This document shows, one piece after another, positions 8,135-17,023 of a DNA stretch of 64,000 bases. The notes under the pieces are model-generated. The model did no database searches. It saw only the letters and a program-made list of their open reading frames with translations, and had not been told where the DNA came from. This DNA comes from Actinoplanes couchii. GTDB taxonomy: Bacteria > Actinomycetota > Actinomycetes > Mycobacteriales > Micromonosporaceae. Where the stretch lies: contig NZ_BOMG01000094.1 of NCBI RefSeq assembly GCF_016862075.1, forward strand, positions 112,710 to 176,709, in the 5' to 3' direction. Numbering within the stretch: position 1 is the stretch's first letter; every line of letters begins with the position of its first letter. A program made the translations under genes and the position numbers.

Positions 8135-9088
8135 GTGTCGATATCGTCCACCGAACTGGAAGCCGCGGGAGCGCCGGACAACGGCGCCCTCGTGGCGGCC
8201 ACGGACCCCCGCCGCAGCGTCTGGCACGTCCTGCTGCGCGACCCGTCGGCCATCGCCTGCCTCGTCTACATCGGCATCGTCGTCCTGATGGCGATCTTCG
8301 CGCCACTGATCGTCAAGGTCAGCGGCTGGGGACCGTACGACTTCGACCAGACCGCGATCGACCCGAACCTCGGCGGCATCCCGCTCGGGTCGTTCGGCGG
8401 GATCTCCGCGGACCACTGGCTCGGCGTCGAACCGCAGAGCGGCCGGGACATCTTCGCCCGGATCGTCTACGGCGCCCGTGCCTCGATGCTCATCGCGGTG
8501 GGCGCGACGGCGCTGACGACCGTGCTCGGGGTCGTGTTCGGCCTGCTCGCCGGATACTTCGGTGGACGGACCGACATGGTGATCTCCCGGCTCATGGAGT
8601 TCCTGATGGCGTTCCCCGCCCTGATCTTCATGATCGCGGTGCTCTCCGCGCTGCCCGCCGACAACCGGCAGTACCTCCTGGTGCTGGTCATCTCGGTGTT
8701 CGGCTGGCCGTACCTGGCCCGGATCGTGCGGGCCCAGACCATGTCGCTGAAACAGCGCGAGTTCGTCGAGGCCGCCCTCGCGTCCGGCGCCTCCCGGACC
8801 CGGCTGGTCTTCACCGAGATCCTGCCGAACCTGCGCTCCACCATCCTGGTGATGGTCACCCTGGCGGTGCCCGGCTACATCGGCACCGAGGCCGGGCTCT
8901 CCTTCCTCGGTGTCGGCGTGGTGCCGCCCACCCCCTCGTGGGGACAGATGATCTCCAGCTCGGTCGGCTGGTACTCCGTCGTCCCCACCTACTTCCTGGT
9001 GCCGGGCACGTTCCTGGCCCTGCTGGTGCTCTCCTTCATGGTCCTCGGTGACCGTGTCCGGTCGGCCGTCGATCCCGGAGGCCGCTGA
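8135..9088 (+). CDS. Dipeptide-type ABC transporter permease (DppC-like)
   Basis: A 317-residue inner-membrane permease. After a short cytoplasmic N terminus, a first helix (CLVYIGIVVLMAIFAP) is followed by an extracellular segment carrying HWLGVEPQSGRDIF. This is the DppC/OppC signature (HxLGTDxxGRD). About five more helices follow, and the EAA loop (EFVEAALASGASRTRLVF) docks the ATPase. It starts at GTG 8135, seven bases after the binding-protein stop. It pairs with the DppB-like protein encoded next. Confidence 0.9.
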   Translation: MSISSTELEAAGAPDNGALVAATDPRRSVWHVLLRDPSAIACLVYIGIVVLMAIFAPLIVKVSGWGPYDFDQTAIDPNLGGIPLGSFGGISADHWLGVEPQSGRDIFARIVYGARASMLIAVGATALTTVLGVVFGLLAGYFGGRTDMVISRLMEFLMAFPALIFMIAVLSALPADNRQYLLVLVISVFGWPYLARIVRAQTMSLKQREFVEAALASGASRTRLVFTEILPNLRSTILVMVTLAVPGYIGTEAGLSFLGVGVVPPTPSWGQMISSSVGWYSVVPTYFLVPGTFLALLVLSFMVLGDRVRSAVDPGGR

Positions 9089-9089
9089 C

Positions 9090-10088
9090 ATGACCCGCTA
9101 TCTCGTCAACCGGGTCCTCGGGATGCTCCTCGTCCTGTTCCTGGTGGCCCTGTTCACCTACATGGTCTTCTTCCTGCTCTCGCCGGACCCGGCGGTGCAG
9201 ATCTGCGGCAAGACCTGCACCCCGGAGCGGATCGACCAGATCCGCGCCAACCTCGGACTGGACGACCCGTTCCCGGTGCAGTTCCTGCACTTCCTGGAAG
9301 GACTGTTCCTGGGCCGCGACTACGGCACCGGGGCGAGCGCCGTGCACTGCTCGGCGCCCTGCCTCGGCTACTCGTTCCAGAGCGCCCAGGTCGTCACCGA
9401 CATGATCGTGCAGCGCCTGCCGGTCACCGCCGTCGTCGCGATCGGCGCCGCGGTGCTCTGGCTGCTCGCCGGCGTCATCGGCGGCCTGCTCAGCGCGGTC
9501 CGCGAGGGCCGGTTCACCGACCGGTTCATCACCGCCCTCACCCTCGGCGGCATGTCGGTCCCGAACTACGTGCTCGCCCTCGCGCTGCAGTACGTCTTCG
9601 TCGTCCAGCTCCAGTGGCTGCCCTTCCCCCAGGCGGTCCCGTTCGCCGACGACCCGGGGCAGTGGTTCCTCAACTTCATCCTGCCGTGGACCGTCCTCGC
9701 CATCGGGTACGCCTCCTCGTACACCCGGCTCACCCGGGCCAACGTGATCGACACCCTGAGCGAGAACTTCGTGCGCACCGCCCGGGCCAAGGGCCTGCGA
9801 CCGCACCTGGTGTGGCGGCGGCACGCGCTGCGGCCGGCGCTCACCCCGATCGTCACCATCGCCGGCATGGACTTCGCCGGCCTGCTCGGCGGCGCGCTGA
9901 TCACCGAGACGGTGTTCGGCATCAACGGCGTCGGCAAACTGGCCGCCGACTCGATCACCAAGAACGACCAGCCGGTGATCATGGCGGTCACCCTGCTCGC
10001 GGCGTTCTTCGTGGTGGTCGGCAACATGGTGGTCGACCTCCTCTACTCGGCGATCGACCCCCGGGTCCGGGCGGGAGCGACCACATGA
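9090..10088 (+). CDS. Dipeptide-type ABC transporter permease (DppB-like)
   Basis: A 332-residue permease beginning MTRYLVNRVLGMLLVLF, the typical first helix of DppB/OppB proteins. An extracellular segment with two Cys pairs (QICGKTC and HCSAPCL) follows, which is unusual for the family and could form disulfides. The EAA loop is seen as NFVRTARAKGLRPHLVWRRHALRPA. ATG 9090 is one base after the DppC stop. An upstream in-frame ATG at 9048 would overlap dppC and is less likely. It overlaps the next ATPase gene by ATGA. Confidence 0.9.
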   Translation: MTRYLVNRVLGMLLVLFLVALFTYMVFFLLSPDPAVQICGKTCTPERIDQIRANLGLDDPFPVQFLHFLEGLFLGRDYGTGASAVHCSAPCLGYSFQSAQVVTDMIVQRLPVTAVVAIGAAVLWLLAGVIGGLLSAVREGRFTDRFITALTLGGMSVPNYVLALALQYVFVVQLQWLPFPQAVPFADDPGQWFLNFILPWTVLAIGYASSYTRLTRANVIDTLSENFVRTARAKGLRPHLVWRRHALRPALTPIVTIAGMDFAGLLGGALITETVFGINGVGKLAADSITKNDQPVIMAVTLLAAFFVVVGNMVVDLLYSAIDPRVRAGATT

Positions 10089-10897
10089 GCCTCTTGCGGG
10101 TGAACGATCTGACCGTGAAATTCGGCGACGTGACCGTGGTCGACGGGCTCGGCTTCGAACTGCCGAAGGGCGGCTCGCTCGGCATCGTCGGCGAGTCCGG
10201 CTCCGGCAAGTCGATGACCAGCCTCGCCGTGATGGGCCTGCTGCCCAAGGGCGCGCTGTGCACCGGGGAGATCAGCTTCGACGGGATCGACCTGAACACC
10301 CTGTCCGAGCGGCGGATGCGGGAGATCCGTGGCGACCGGATCGCGATGATCTTCCAGGACCCGCTGTCGTCGCTGAACCCCTACTACACCGTCGGCACCC
10401 AGATCGCCGAGGCGTACCGCTCGCACCGCTCCGGCGTGAGCCGCCGCGCCGCCCGCCAGGTGGCGATCGAGGCGATGGAGCGGGTGCACATCAAGGAGGC
10501 CGGGCGGCGGGTCGACGACTACCCGCACCAGTTCTCCGGCGGCATGCGCCAGCGGGTGATGATCGCGATGGCGCTCAGCACCGAACCCGAGCTGATCATC
10601 GCGGACGAGCCGACCACCGCCCTGGACGTCACCGTGCAGGCCCAGATCCTGGACCTGCTCGCCGAGGTCCGCCGGGACACCGGCGCCGCCCTCATCATGA
10701 TCACCCATGATCTGGCGGTGGTCAGCGAGGTCGCCGACACCGTCGTGGTGATGCGCTACGGCGACGTCGTCGAGACCGGCAGCACCGAACAGATCTTCTC
10801 CGATCCGCGGCATCCCTATACCCAGGCTCTGCTCGACGCGGTGCCGCGCATCGACGACGAGATCGGCGACCTGCGTACCCTCGGAGGTGGATCGTGA
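10085..10897 (+). CDS. Dipeptide-type ABC transporter ATPase (DppD-like, short)
   Basis: A 270-residue ABC ATPase with Walker A GESGSGKS, a Q-loop in FQDPLSSLNP, signature FSGGMRQR, Walker B LIIADEPTTALD and switch His in ITHDLAVV. Usual DppD/OppD proteins are about 320-340 residues and end with an oligopeptide-transporter C-terminal domain. That domain is missing here, and the protein stops soon after HPYTQALLDAVPRI. The gene overlaps dppB (ATGA) and the second ATPase gene (4 bases), so all are co-translated. It should energise the DppBC-like channel. Confidence 0.9.
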   Translation: MSLLRVNDLTVKFGDVTVVDGLGFELPKGGSLGIVGESGSGKSMTSLAVMGLLPKGALCTGEISFDGIDLNTLSERRMREIRGDRIAMIFQDPLSSLNPYYTVGTQIAEAYRSHRSGVSRRAARQVAIEAMERVHIKEAGRRVDDYPHQFSGGMRQRVMIAMALSTEPELIIADEPTTALDVTVQAQILDLLAEVRRDTGAALIMITHDLAVVSEVADTVVVMRYGDVVETGSTEQIFSDPRHPYTQALLDAVPRIDDEIGDLRTLGGGS

Positions 10898-11733
10898 CCG
10901 GCGAACTCCTGCTGCGCGCCCGCGACCTGGTCAAACAGTTCCCGGTGGCCGGTACCGCCGGGCTGTTCCGGCCGGCCCGGCTGTTCACCGCCGTCGGCGG
11001 TGTCTCGTTCGACCTGCACGCCGGCGAGACCCTGGCCCTGGTCGGCGAGTCCGGCTCCGGCAAGTCGACCACCGCGCGCCTGGCCGCCCGGCTCCTCGAC
11101 GTCACCTCCGGCACCGTCGAGCTGGCCGGTCAGGACGTGACGACCCGCAAGGGCAAGGACCTGGCGGCGGTACGGCGTACCGTCCAGGTGGTCTTCCAGG
11201 ATCCGTTCTCGTCCCTCAACCCGCGGCACACCGTCGAACGGATCGTCACCGCGCCGCTGCTCTACCAGAAGCGGGACATCCCCGGCGGCTCCCGCGAATT
11301 CACCCGCACCCTGCTGGACAGGGTCGGGCTCAACCCCGACTGGCTGAACCGCTACCCGGCCCAGTTCTCCGGCGGGCAGGCCCAGCGCATCGGCATCGCC
11401 CGTGCCCTGGCCGTCGGGCCCCGGGTGCTGGTCTGTGACGAGGCGGTCTCCGCCCTCGACGTGTCGGTCCAGGCCCAGATCATCAACCTGCTGCGCGACC
11501 TGCAGGCCGAGGAGGGCTTCGGCTGCCTCTTCATCGCCCACGACCTGGCGGTGGTCCGGCAGATCGCCACCTCGGTCGCGGTGATGACCGCCGGGCGGGT
11601 GGTCGAGGCGGGGGACCGGGACACCGTGTTCGGCGACCCGCAGCACGAGTACACCCGGCGGCTCCTCGCCGCCGTCCCGCGGATCCGCCCCGAGTGGGAG
11701 GCCGCACGGCGAGCGAAGGCGGCGGCCCGATGA
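10894..11733 (+). CDS. Dipeptide-type ABC transporter ATPase (DppF-like)
   Basis: A 279-residue ABC ATPase with Walker A GESGSGKST, FQDPFSSLNP, signature FSGGQAQR, Walker B VLVCDEAVSALDVSVQAQ and switch His in IAHDLAVV. The DEAVSALDVSVQAQ form is characteristic of DppF/OppF. Like its partner, it lacks the family's C-terminal extension. It starts four bases inside the previous gene and overlaps the aminopeptidase gene by ATGA. Confidence 0.9.
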   Translation: MTGELLLRARDLVKQFPVAGTAGLFRPARLFTAVGGVSFDLHAGETLALVGESGSGKSTTARLAARLLDVTSGTVELAGQDVTTRKGKDLAAVRRTVQVVFQDPFSSLNPRHTVERIVTAPLLYQKRDIPGGSREFTRTLLDRVGLNPDWLNRYPAQFSGGQAQRIGIARALAVGPRVLVCDEAVSALDVSVQAQIINLLRDLQAEEGFGCLFIAHDLAVVRQIATSVAVMTAGRVVEAGDRDTVFGDPQHEYTRRLLAAVPRIRPEWEAARRAKAAAR

Positions 11734-13016
11734 CAGTGGAATACCCGATCCCGGGCGCGTGGGTGCGGGAGTTCACCGTGCCGGTGCCTCTGGACTGGTC
11801 GGACGAGACGGCCGGGACCATCGAGGTCTTCGTCCGGGAGCTGTCCGACCCGGAACGCCGGCACGACGACCTGCCGCTGCTCACCTACCTGCAGGGCGGG
11901 CCGGGCGGAGCCAACCCGCGGCCGCTCGGTGTGGACGGCTGGATCGCCGAGGCGCTGCCCGACCACCGGGTGATCATGGTGGATCAGCGTGGCACCGGGC
12001 GCAGCACACCCGTCGACGGGGCGGTGATCTCGCGGTTCCCCGATGGGAAGGCGGCCGCCGATCATCTGCTCAAGTTCCGGGCGGATTCGATCGTCCGGGA
12101 CCTGGAACACGTACGGCGAAATAGTTATGGCGGTAAGAAGTGGGCGACGCTGGCCCAAAGTTTCGGGGGATGGCTGACCCTCACCTACCTCTCCGTCGCG
12201 CCGGAGGCGCTGACCGCTTGTTACGTCTGCGGCGGCATCCCCGGCCTGCCGCCCGACCCGGACGAGGTCTACCGGCGCACCTTCACCCGGGCCGCCACCA
12301 AGACCGCCGACTTCTACGCCCGCTACCCGCAGGACATGGACGCCGTGTCCGCCATCGCCGACCGGCTCGCCGACGGTGACGTGCTGCTGCCGGACGGCTC
12401 GCCGCTGTCCGTCCAGCGGTTCCAGAGCCTCGGCGGCGACCTCGGCTTCGGGCCCGGCCACCTGCGCCTGCACTGGCTGGTGTCGGAGGCGTTCCACCCG
12501 GCCGGGCACCTGACCACCGGCTTCCTGGAGACCGTGCTGACGAAGACGTCGAACGCGTCCAACCCGCTGTTCTGGACCCTGCAGGAGACCATCTACGGCG
12601 ACGGCGGCAACGGCCCGTTCCGCTGGTCCGCGCAACGCGAACGGGACCGCCGCCCGGAGTTCGGCACCGATGTGCGCCCACTGCAGTTCACCACCGAGAT
12701 GGCCTTCCCCTGGATGTTCCAGGAGGTCACCGCGCTGCGGCCGTTCGCCGCCGCGATGGAGGAACTGGCCGGGATCACGACCTGGACCCCGCTGTACGAC
12801 ACCCGGCGGCTGGCCGAGAACGAGGTCCCGCTCGCCGCCGCCGTCTACTTCGACGACGTGTTCGTCGACGAGGGCCTGCAACGGAACACCCTCGCCCGGC
12901 TCGGCAACAGCCGGGCCTGGGTGACGAACGAGTTCGAGCACGACGGCATCGGCAGCGGACGGGTCTTCACCCACCTGCGCGAGATGGTCCGCGACCGAGG
13001 AGGAGTCCGACGATGA
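11730..13016 (+). CDS. Proline iminopeptidase-like alpha/beta hydrolase (S33)
   Basis: A 428-residue alpha/beta hydrolase of peptidase family S33, which removes N-terminal proline (or related residues) from peptides. The oxyanion loop QGGPGG, the DQRGTGRS motif and a nucleophile Ser in AQSFGG are present. The Ala before Gln replaces the more usual Gly. The catalytic His is likely in EHDGIGS near the C terminus. There is no signal peptide, so it acts in the cytoplasm. ATG 11730 overlaps the DppF-like stop by four bases. Together with the M24 peptidase that follows, it would process imported proline- or hydroxyproline-rich peptides. Confidence 0.85.
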   Translation: MTVEYPIPGAWVREFTVPVPLDWSDETAGTIEVFVRELSDPERRHDDLPLLTYLQGGPGGANPRPLGVDGWIAEALPDHRVIMVDQRGTGRSTPVDGAVISRFPDGKAAADHLLKFRADSIVRDLEHVRRNSYGGKKWATLAQSFGGWLTLTYLSVAPEALTACYVCGGIPGLPPDPDEVYRRTFTRAATKTADFYARYPQDMDAVSAIADRLADGDVLLPDGSPLSVQRFQSLGGDLGFGPGHLRLHWLVSEAFHPAGHLTTGFLETVLTKTSNASNPLFWTLQETIYGDGGNGPFRWSAQRERDRRPEFGTDVRPLQFTTEMAFPWMFQEVTALRPFAAAMEELAGITTWTPLYDTRRLAENEVPLAAAVYFDDVFVDEGLQRNTLARLGNSRAWVTNEFEHDGIGSGRVFTHLREMVRDRGGVRR

Positions 13017-14365
13017 CACAGCCCCGCCCGCCCTGGGCCGGTACCAAACCGCCCCGGCTGGCCGACGACAGCCCCGGATTCCTGGCCGCCATCGGTCAGG
13101 GCTGGGCCACCCGGCAGGTGCCCGCGCCGGTCGACCCGGCCGCCGCGAAAGCCGCCGCCGACCACCGGGAACGGCTCAGCGCCGCGCTGCCCGGCGAGAC
13201 GATCGTGCTCGCCGCCGGCGGCGCCAAGAACCGCAACGGCGACGCCGACTACGCGTTCCGGGCCGACAGCGACTTCGTCTGGGCCACGTCCTGCCAGGTC
13301 GAAGGCTCGATCCTGGTGATGACACCCCGGCCCGGTGGCCACGACGCGGTGCTCTACATGCCGCCACCGGCCCGGCCCGGGGAACGTGACTTCTTCGCCA
13401 GCGCCGCGTACGGCGAACTGTGGGTGGGCCCCTCGGCCGGTCTGGACGACTGGTCGTCGGCGCTGGACCTGCCGGTACGGGCGCGCGAGTCGTACACCGA
13501 ACCGTCCTCGTTCGTCTCCGGCGCGGTGGCCGCCTCCGACCTGCGCATGATCAAGGACGACTGGGAGATCGGCCAGCTCCGGGCGGCGATCGACGCCACC
13601 GTGGACGGCTTCGCCGCGGTCGCCGCCGAGGTGCCCCGGGCGATGACCGACGGGCTCGGCGAGCGCTGGCTGCAGGGCACCTTCGACAGGCACGCCCGCA
13701 CCTTCGGCAACGGCCCCGGCTACAGCACCATCGTCGGCTCCGGGCCGCACGCGCCGATCCTGCACTGGGTGCGCTGCGACGGCCCGATCCTGCCCGGCGA
13801 GACACTCCTGCTCGACATGGGGGTGGAAGCGCGGTCGCTGTACACCGCCGACGTCACCCGGACCCTCCCGGTCGGCGGCGGATTCACCCCGGCCCAGCGC
13901 CAGGTCCACGACCTGGTCGAGGCCTCGCACCGGGCGGGCATGGCCCAGGTCCGGCCCGGAGCCCGGTACTCGGACTTCCACTTCGCCTCGATGGAGGTCC
14001 TCGCCCGGGGCCTCGCCGACTGGGGACTGCTCGGAGTCTCGGTGGACGAGGCGCTCGCCCCCACCGGGCAGCAGCACCGCCGGTACATCGTCTGCGGCGT
14101 CGGCCACCACCTGGGACTCGACGTGCACGACTGCGGCGCCTCGGTGTACGACAACTACCATGGGGCCGACCTGCGCGAGGGCATGGTCCTGACCGTGGAG
14201 CCGGGGATCTACTTCCACGCCCACGACGAGACGGTGCCGCCGGAGTTGCGCGGCATCGGCGTCCGGATCGAGGACGACCTGCTGGTCACCGCGACCGGGC
14301 ACGAGGTGCTGTCCGGGGCGCTGCCGATCGACGCGGCCGGTCTCGAAAAGTGGGCGGCCCGATGA
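13013..14365 (+). CDS. Xaa-Pro aminopeptidase (M24 family)
   Basis: A 450-residue M24B metallopeptidase that removes the residue before a proline. The N-terminal domain (about 1-170) is the creatinase-like substrate domain. The pita-bread domain carries the five metal ligands: Asp in LLLDMGVE, Asp in YTADVTRTLP, His in VGHHLGLDVHD, Glu in TVEPGIYF and Glu in GVRIEDD. No signal peptide is seen. ATG 13013 overlaps the S33 gene (ATGA), and its stop overlaps the GH127 start in the same way. Its pairing with a prolyl iminopeptidase and a peptide importer is strong context for proline-rich peptide use. Confidence 0.9.
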   Translation: MTQPRPPWAGTKPPRLADDSPGFLAAIGQGWATRQVPAPVDPAAAKAAADHRERLSAALPGETIVLAAGGAKNRNGDADYAFRADSDFVWATSCQVEGSILVMTPRPGGHDAVLYMPPPARPGERDFFASAAYGELWVGPSAGLDDWSSALDLPVRARESYTEPSSFVSGAVAASDLRMIKDDWEIGQLRAAIDATVDGFAAVAAEVPRAMTDGLGERWLQGTFDRHARTFGNGPGYSTIVGSGPHAPILHWVRCDGPILPGETLLLDMGVEARSLYTADVTRTLPVGGGFTPAQRQVHDLVEASHRAGMAQVRPGARYSDFHFASMEVLARGLADWGLLGVSVDEALAPTGQQHRRYIVCGVGHHLGLDVHDCGASVYDNYHGADLREGMVLTVEPGIYFHAHDETVPPELRGIGVRIEDDLLVTATGHEVLSGALPIDAAGLEKWAAR

Positions 14366-16932
14366 CCTTCTCGCCGTTGAGTGATGTCCGGCTGCACGAC
14401 GGGGTGCACTCCCGGGCCCAGGAACAGATGCTGCACCTGGCGCGCGAATATCCCGTGGACCGGCTGCTGGCGGTGTTCCGGGCCAATGCGGGTCTGGACA
14501 CCCGGGGCGCGCTGCCGCCGGGGAACTGGGAGGACTTCGGGCACGGCGAGGAGGAGCCGTGGTCCGGCTCCGACTATCCCGGGGCGGGAGTGGCACAGAC
14601 CGCCTCACTACTCCGGGGGCACTATGCCGGGCATTTCCTGTCGATGCTGGCTATCGCCTACGGTTCAACCGATGAATTGATTTTTAAGGACAAATCGGAC
14701 GAGATGGTCGCCGGGCTGGCCGAGGTGCAGCAGGCCCTCGCGGCCACCGGGCGGTTCAGCCATCCGGGCTTCCTGGCCGCGTACGGCGAATGGCAGTTCA
14801 CCCGCCTGGAAGACCTTGCGCCGTACGGCGAGATCTGGGCGCCCTGGTACACCTGCCACAAGATCATGGCCGGGTTGCTCGACGCCTACCAGCACACCGG
14901 CAACAAGCAGGCCCTCGACGTGGTGACCAGGATGGGCCACTGGGCGGCCCGCAGCATCCTCGCCGTCGACCCGGTCCAGCGGCAGCGCATGTGGTCGCTC
15001 TACATCGCCGGCGAGTACGGCGGCATGAACGAGAGCCTCACCGTCCTGCACCGGATCACCGGCGAACAGATCTTCCTGGACGCCGCCGCGGCCTTCGAGA
15101 TGGATGCGTGGCTGGCCGGGGCGGCCGCCGGGCACGACGTCCTCGACGGCATGCACGCCAACCAGCACCTGCCGATGCTCGTCGGGCACCTCACCCAGTA
15201 CGAGGTCACCGGTGAGCGGCGCTACCTGGACGCGGTGCTGAACCTGTGGGACCAGATCGTCCCCGGGCGCACCTTCGCGCACGGCGGCACCGGCGAGGGC
15301 GAACTGTGGGGCCCGGCCGGGGCGGTGGCCCGGTTCATCGGCCGCCGCAACGCCGAGTCGTGCGCCACCTACAACCTGCTGAAGATCGCCCGCGGGCTGT
15401 TCACCCACACCCGGGACGTGAAGTACCCGGACTACATCGAACGCGCCTCGCTCAACCACATGGTCGGCTCCCGCGCCGACGTCGTCTCGGACCACAGTCC
15501 CGAGGTCGTCTACATGTACCCGGTCGACCCGGGCGCGGTCCGCGAGTACGACAACGTGGGCACCTGCTGCGGGGGCACCGGCCTGGAGAGCCACGTCAAA
15601 CACCAGGAGTCGATCTGGTACGCCGAACCCGGCGAACTCTACGTCCTGCAGTACGTGCCGTCCCGGCTGACCTGGGCGGACGGCGACGTGGTACTGCAGA
15701 CCCGCTACCCCCGGGACGGCGAGATCACCCTGACGATCGGCTTCACCGCCACCGTCACCCTGCACCTGCGGATCCCGCCGTGGGCGCGCGGCCGGGCCGG
15801 GGCCCGGGTCGGCGAGGAGTCCCAGCCGGCCGGCGACGGGGAGTTCGTGACGATCCGCCGCGACTGGCGGGCCGGGGACGTCGTCACCCTGACCCTGCCG
15901 ATGCCGTTGCGCCTCGTCCCCACCCCGGACGACCCGGCGCTGGTCAGCCTCGAACTCGGGCCGACAGTGCTGCTGGCCCGCGACGACGCCACGACGACAC
16001 TCTCCGTGGCGCCGGCCGGGGCGCGGCTCCTGGACGGCAGCATCACCGGGTTCACGGTGGACGACGACCTGGTCACCGTCCTCGGGCACACCTTCGAACC
16101 GGCCTGGTCCGGCGGTGATCACCGCTACCACGTCTACCTGCGGCTCGACGACGCGGACATCCTGTTCCACGGCAGCGACCCCGGCGTACCGAACCGTCGC
16201 GACCAGGACGGCTGGTCGTTCCTGGGGGCGCTCTGGGCCGGCGGCGGATACGCCACGGTCGGGGAGTTCTTCGGCGCGGTGCACCAGTACGTCGTACAGG
16301 CGGCCGGTAAAGGTCTGCTGAGCCGGGCGGAAGCCGAAGCGGTGCTGGTCGCGGCGTCGGCGAGCACCCTCGCCGACGGTGTCCATGTCATCGCGGAACT
16401 GCCGCCGGACGTGGGCGCGGAGTCGGCGGCGCCGGTGATCCGGATCGACGTGACGGGGGAGCGGGCGTCGTCCGGCTGGTACACCTCGCTGCCGTCGTGC
16501 TCCGTCACCGTGGTCTCGCCGGGCCCGGGGATCGGATCGGTGGAGATCACCCTCGACGGTGCGGAGTGGACGCCGGTCGAGGGCCCGGTGGCTCTGCCGG
16601 CGGACGGCCGTCACCTGGTCCGGGCCCGGGCCACCGACGTGTCCGGGCGTATCGTGCACGTGTCCCGCGAGATCGACGTCGACACCGCCCCGCCGGGCGC
16701 GTCGGCGCGGGTCCGGTCGCTGGGCCGCAGCGTCGAGGTGACACTGGACGCGGTCGACGACGTGTCCGGCGTGGACCGCATCCAGTGGCGGACCGCTGAG
16801 ACGTTCTGGGGTGTCTTCCAGGAGCCGTTCACCCGGGCCCTGCACGACGATCCGCAGACTCTGGAGTTCACCGCCACCGACCGGGCCGGGAACACCACAC
16901 CGGTCCAGACGGTGACCCTGCCCGCCCTCTGA
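14362..16932 (+). CDS. GH127/DUF1680 beta-L-arabinofuranosidase with C-terminal Ig-like domains
   Basis: An 856-residue glycoside hydrolase of the DUF1680 superfamily (GH127/GH146). Members remove beta-L-arabinofuranose, including from the hydroxyproline-linked arabinosides of plant extensins. The expected zinc-thiolate motifs are visible: Glu332 and Cys334 in AESCATYN, and the Cys402-Cys403 pair in GTCCGGTG, one of which is the nucleophile in characterised members. The (alpha/alpha)6 barrel spans about 1-430, beta-sandwich domains follow, and residues about 700-856 look like two Ig-like repeats ending in EFTATDRAGN. There is no signal peptide, so it should act on imported substrate. ATG 14362 overlaps the M24 stop. 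Fusion to Ig-like domains in a cytoplasmic enzyme is odd. Confidence 0.85.
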   Translation: MTFSPLSDVRLHDGVHSRAQEQMLHLAREYPVDRLLAVFRANAGLDTRGALPPGNWEDFGHGEEEPWSGSDYPGAGVAQTASLLRGHYAGHFLSMLAIAYGSTDELIFKDKSDEMVAGLAEVQQALAATGRFSHPGFLAAYGEWQFTRLEDLAPYGEIWAPWYTCHKIMAGLLDAYQHTGNKQALDVVTRMGHWAARSILAVDPVQRQRMWSLYIAGEYGGMNESLTVLHRITGEQIFLDAAAAFEMDAWLAGAAAGHDVLDGMHANQHLPMLVGHLTQYEVTGERRYLDAVLNLWDQIVPGRTFAHGGTGEGELWGPAGAVARFIGRRNAESCATYNLLKIARGLFTHTRDVKYPDYIERASLNHMVGSRADVVSDHSPEVVYMYPVDPGAVREYDNVGTCCGGTGLESHVKHQESIWYAEPGELYVLQYVPSRLTWADGDVVLQTRYPRDGEITLTIGFTATVTLHLRIPPWARGRAGARVGEESQPAGDGEFVTIRRDWRAGDVVTLTLPMPLRLVPTPDDPALVSLELGPTVLLARDDATTTLSVAPAGARLLDGSITGFTVDDDLVTVLGHTFEPAWSGGDHRYHVYLRLDDADILFHGSDPGVPNRRDQDGWSFLGALWAGGGYATVGEFFGAVHQYVVQAAGKGLLSRAEAEAVLVAASASTLADGVHVIAELPPDVGAESAAPVIRIDVTGERASSGWYTSLPSCSVTVVSPGPGIGSVEITLDGAEWTPVEGPVALPADGRHLVRARATDVSGRIVHVSREIDVDTAPPGASARVRSLGRSVEVTLDAVDDVSGVDRIQWRTAETFWGVFQEPFTRALHDDPQTLEFTATDRAGNTTPVQTVTLPAL

Positions 16933-16957
16933 GAATCCGTCAGGCGGCGAACATCGC

Positions 16958-16993
16958 CCGGTGACGTTCCGCCCGATCGCGGAACGTCACCGG
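16958..16993 (+). terminator. Strong hairpin terminator of the peptide/GH127 operon
   Basis: A perfect 15-base stem (CCGGTGACGTTCCGC and complement) around a 6-base loop, starting 26 bases after the GH127 stop. It marks the end of the operon and may also serve the convergent small gene at 17024. Confidence 0.8.
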
Positions 16994-17023
16994 TCTGCGG
17001 CCTGCTCGCGGGCCCGGCCCTGG

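Noticed and set aside
14665..16845. A very long open frame antisense to the GH127 gene
   Set aside because: It mirrors the strong codon bias of the real gene on the other strand, is rich in Arg, Gly, Asp and Val, and has no domain or ribosome site. Similar shadows oppose gcvP (56255-58936), the binding lipoprotein (6292-8253) and the DapA/GntR genes (4174-6111).
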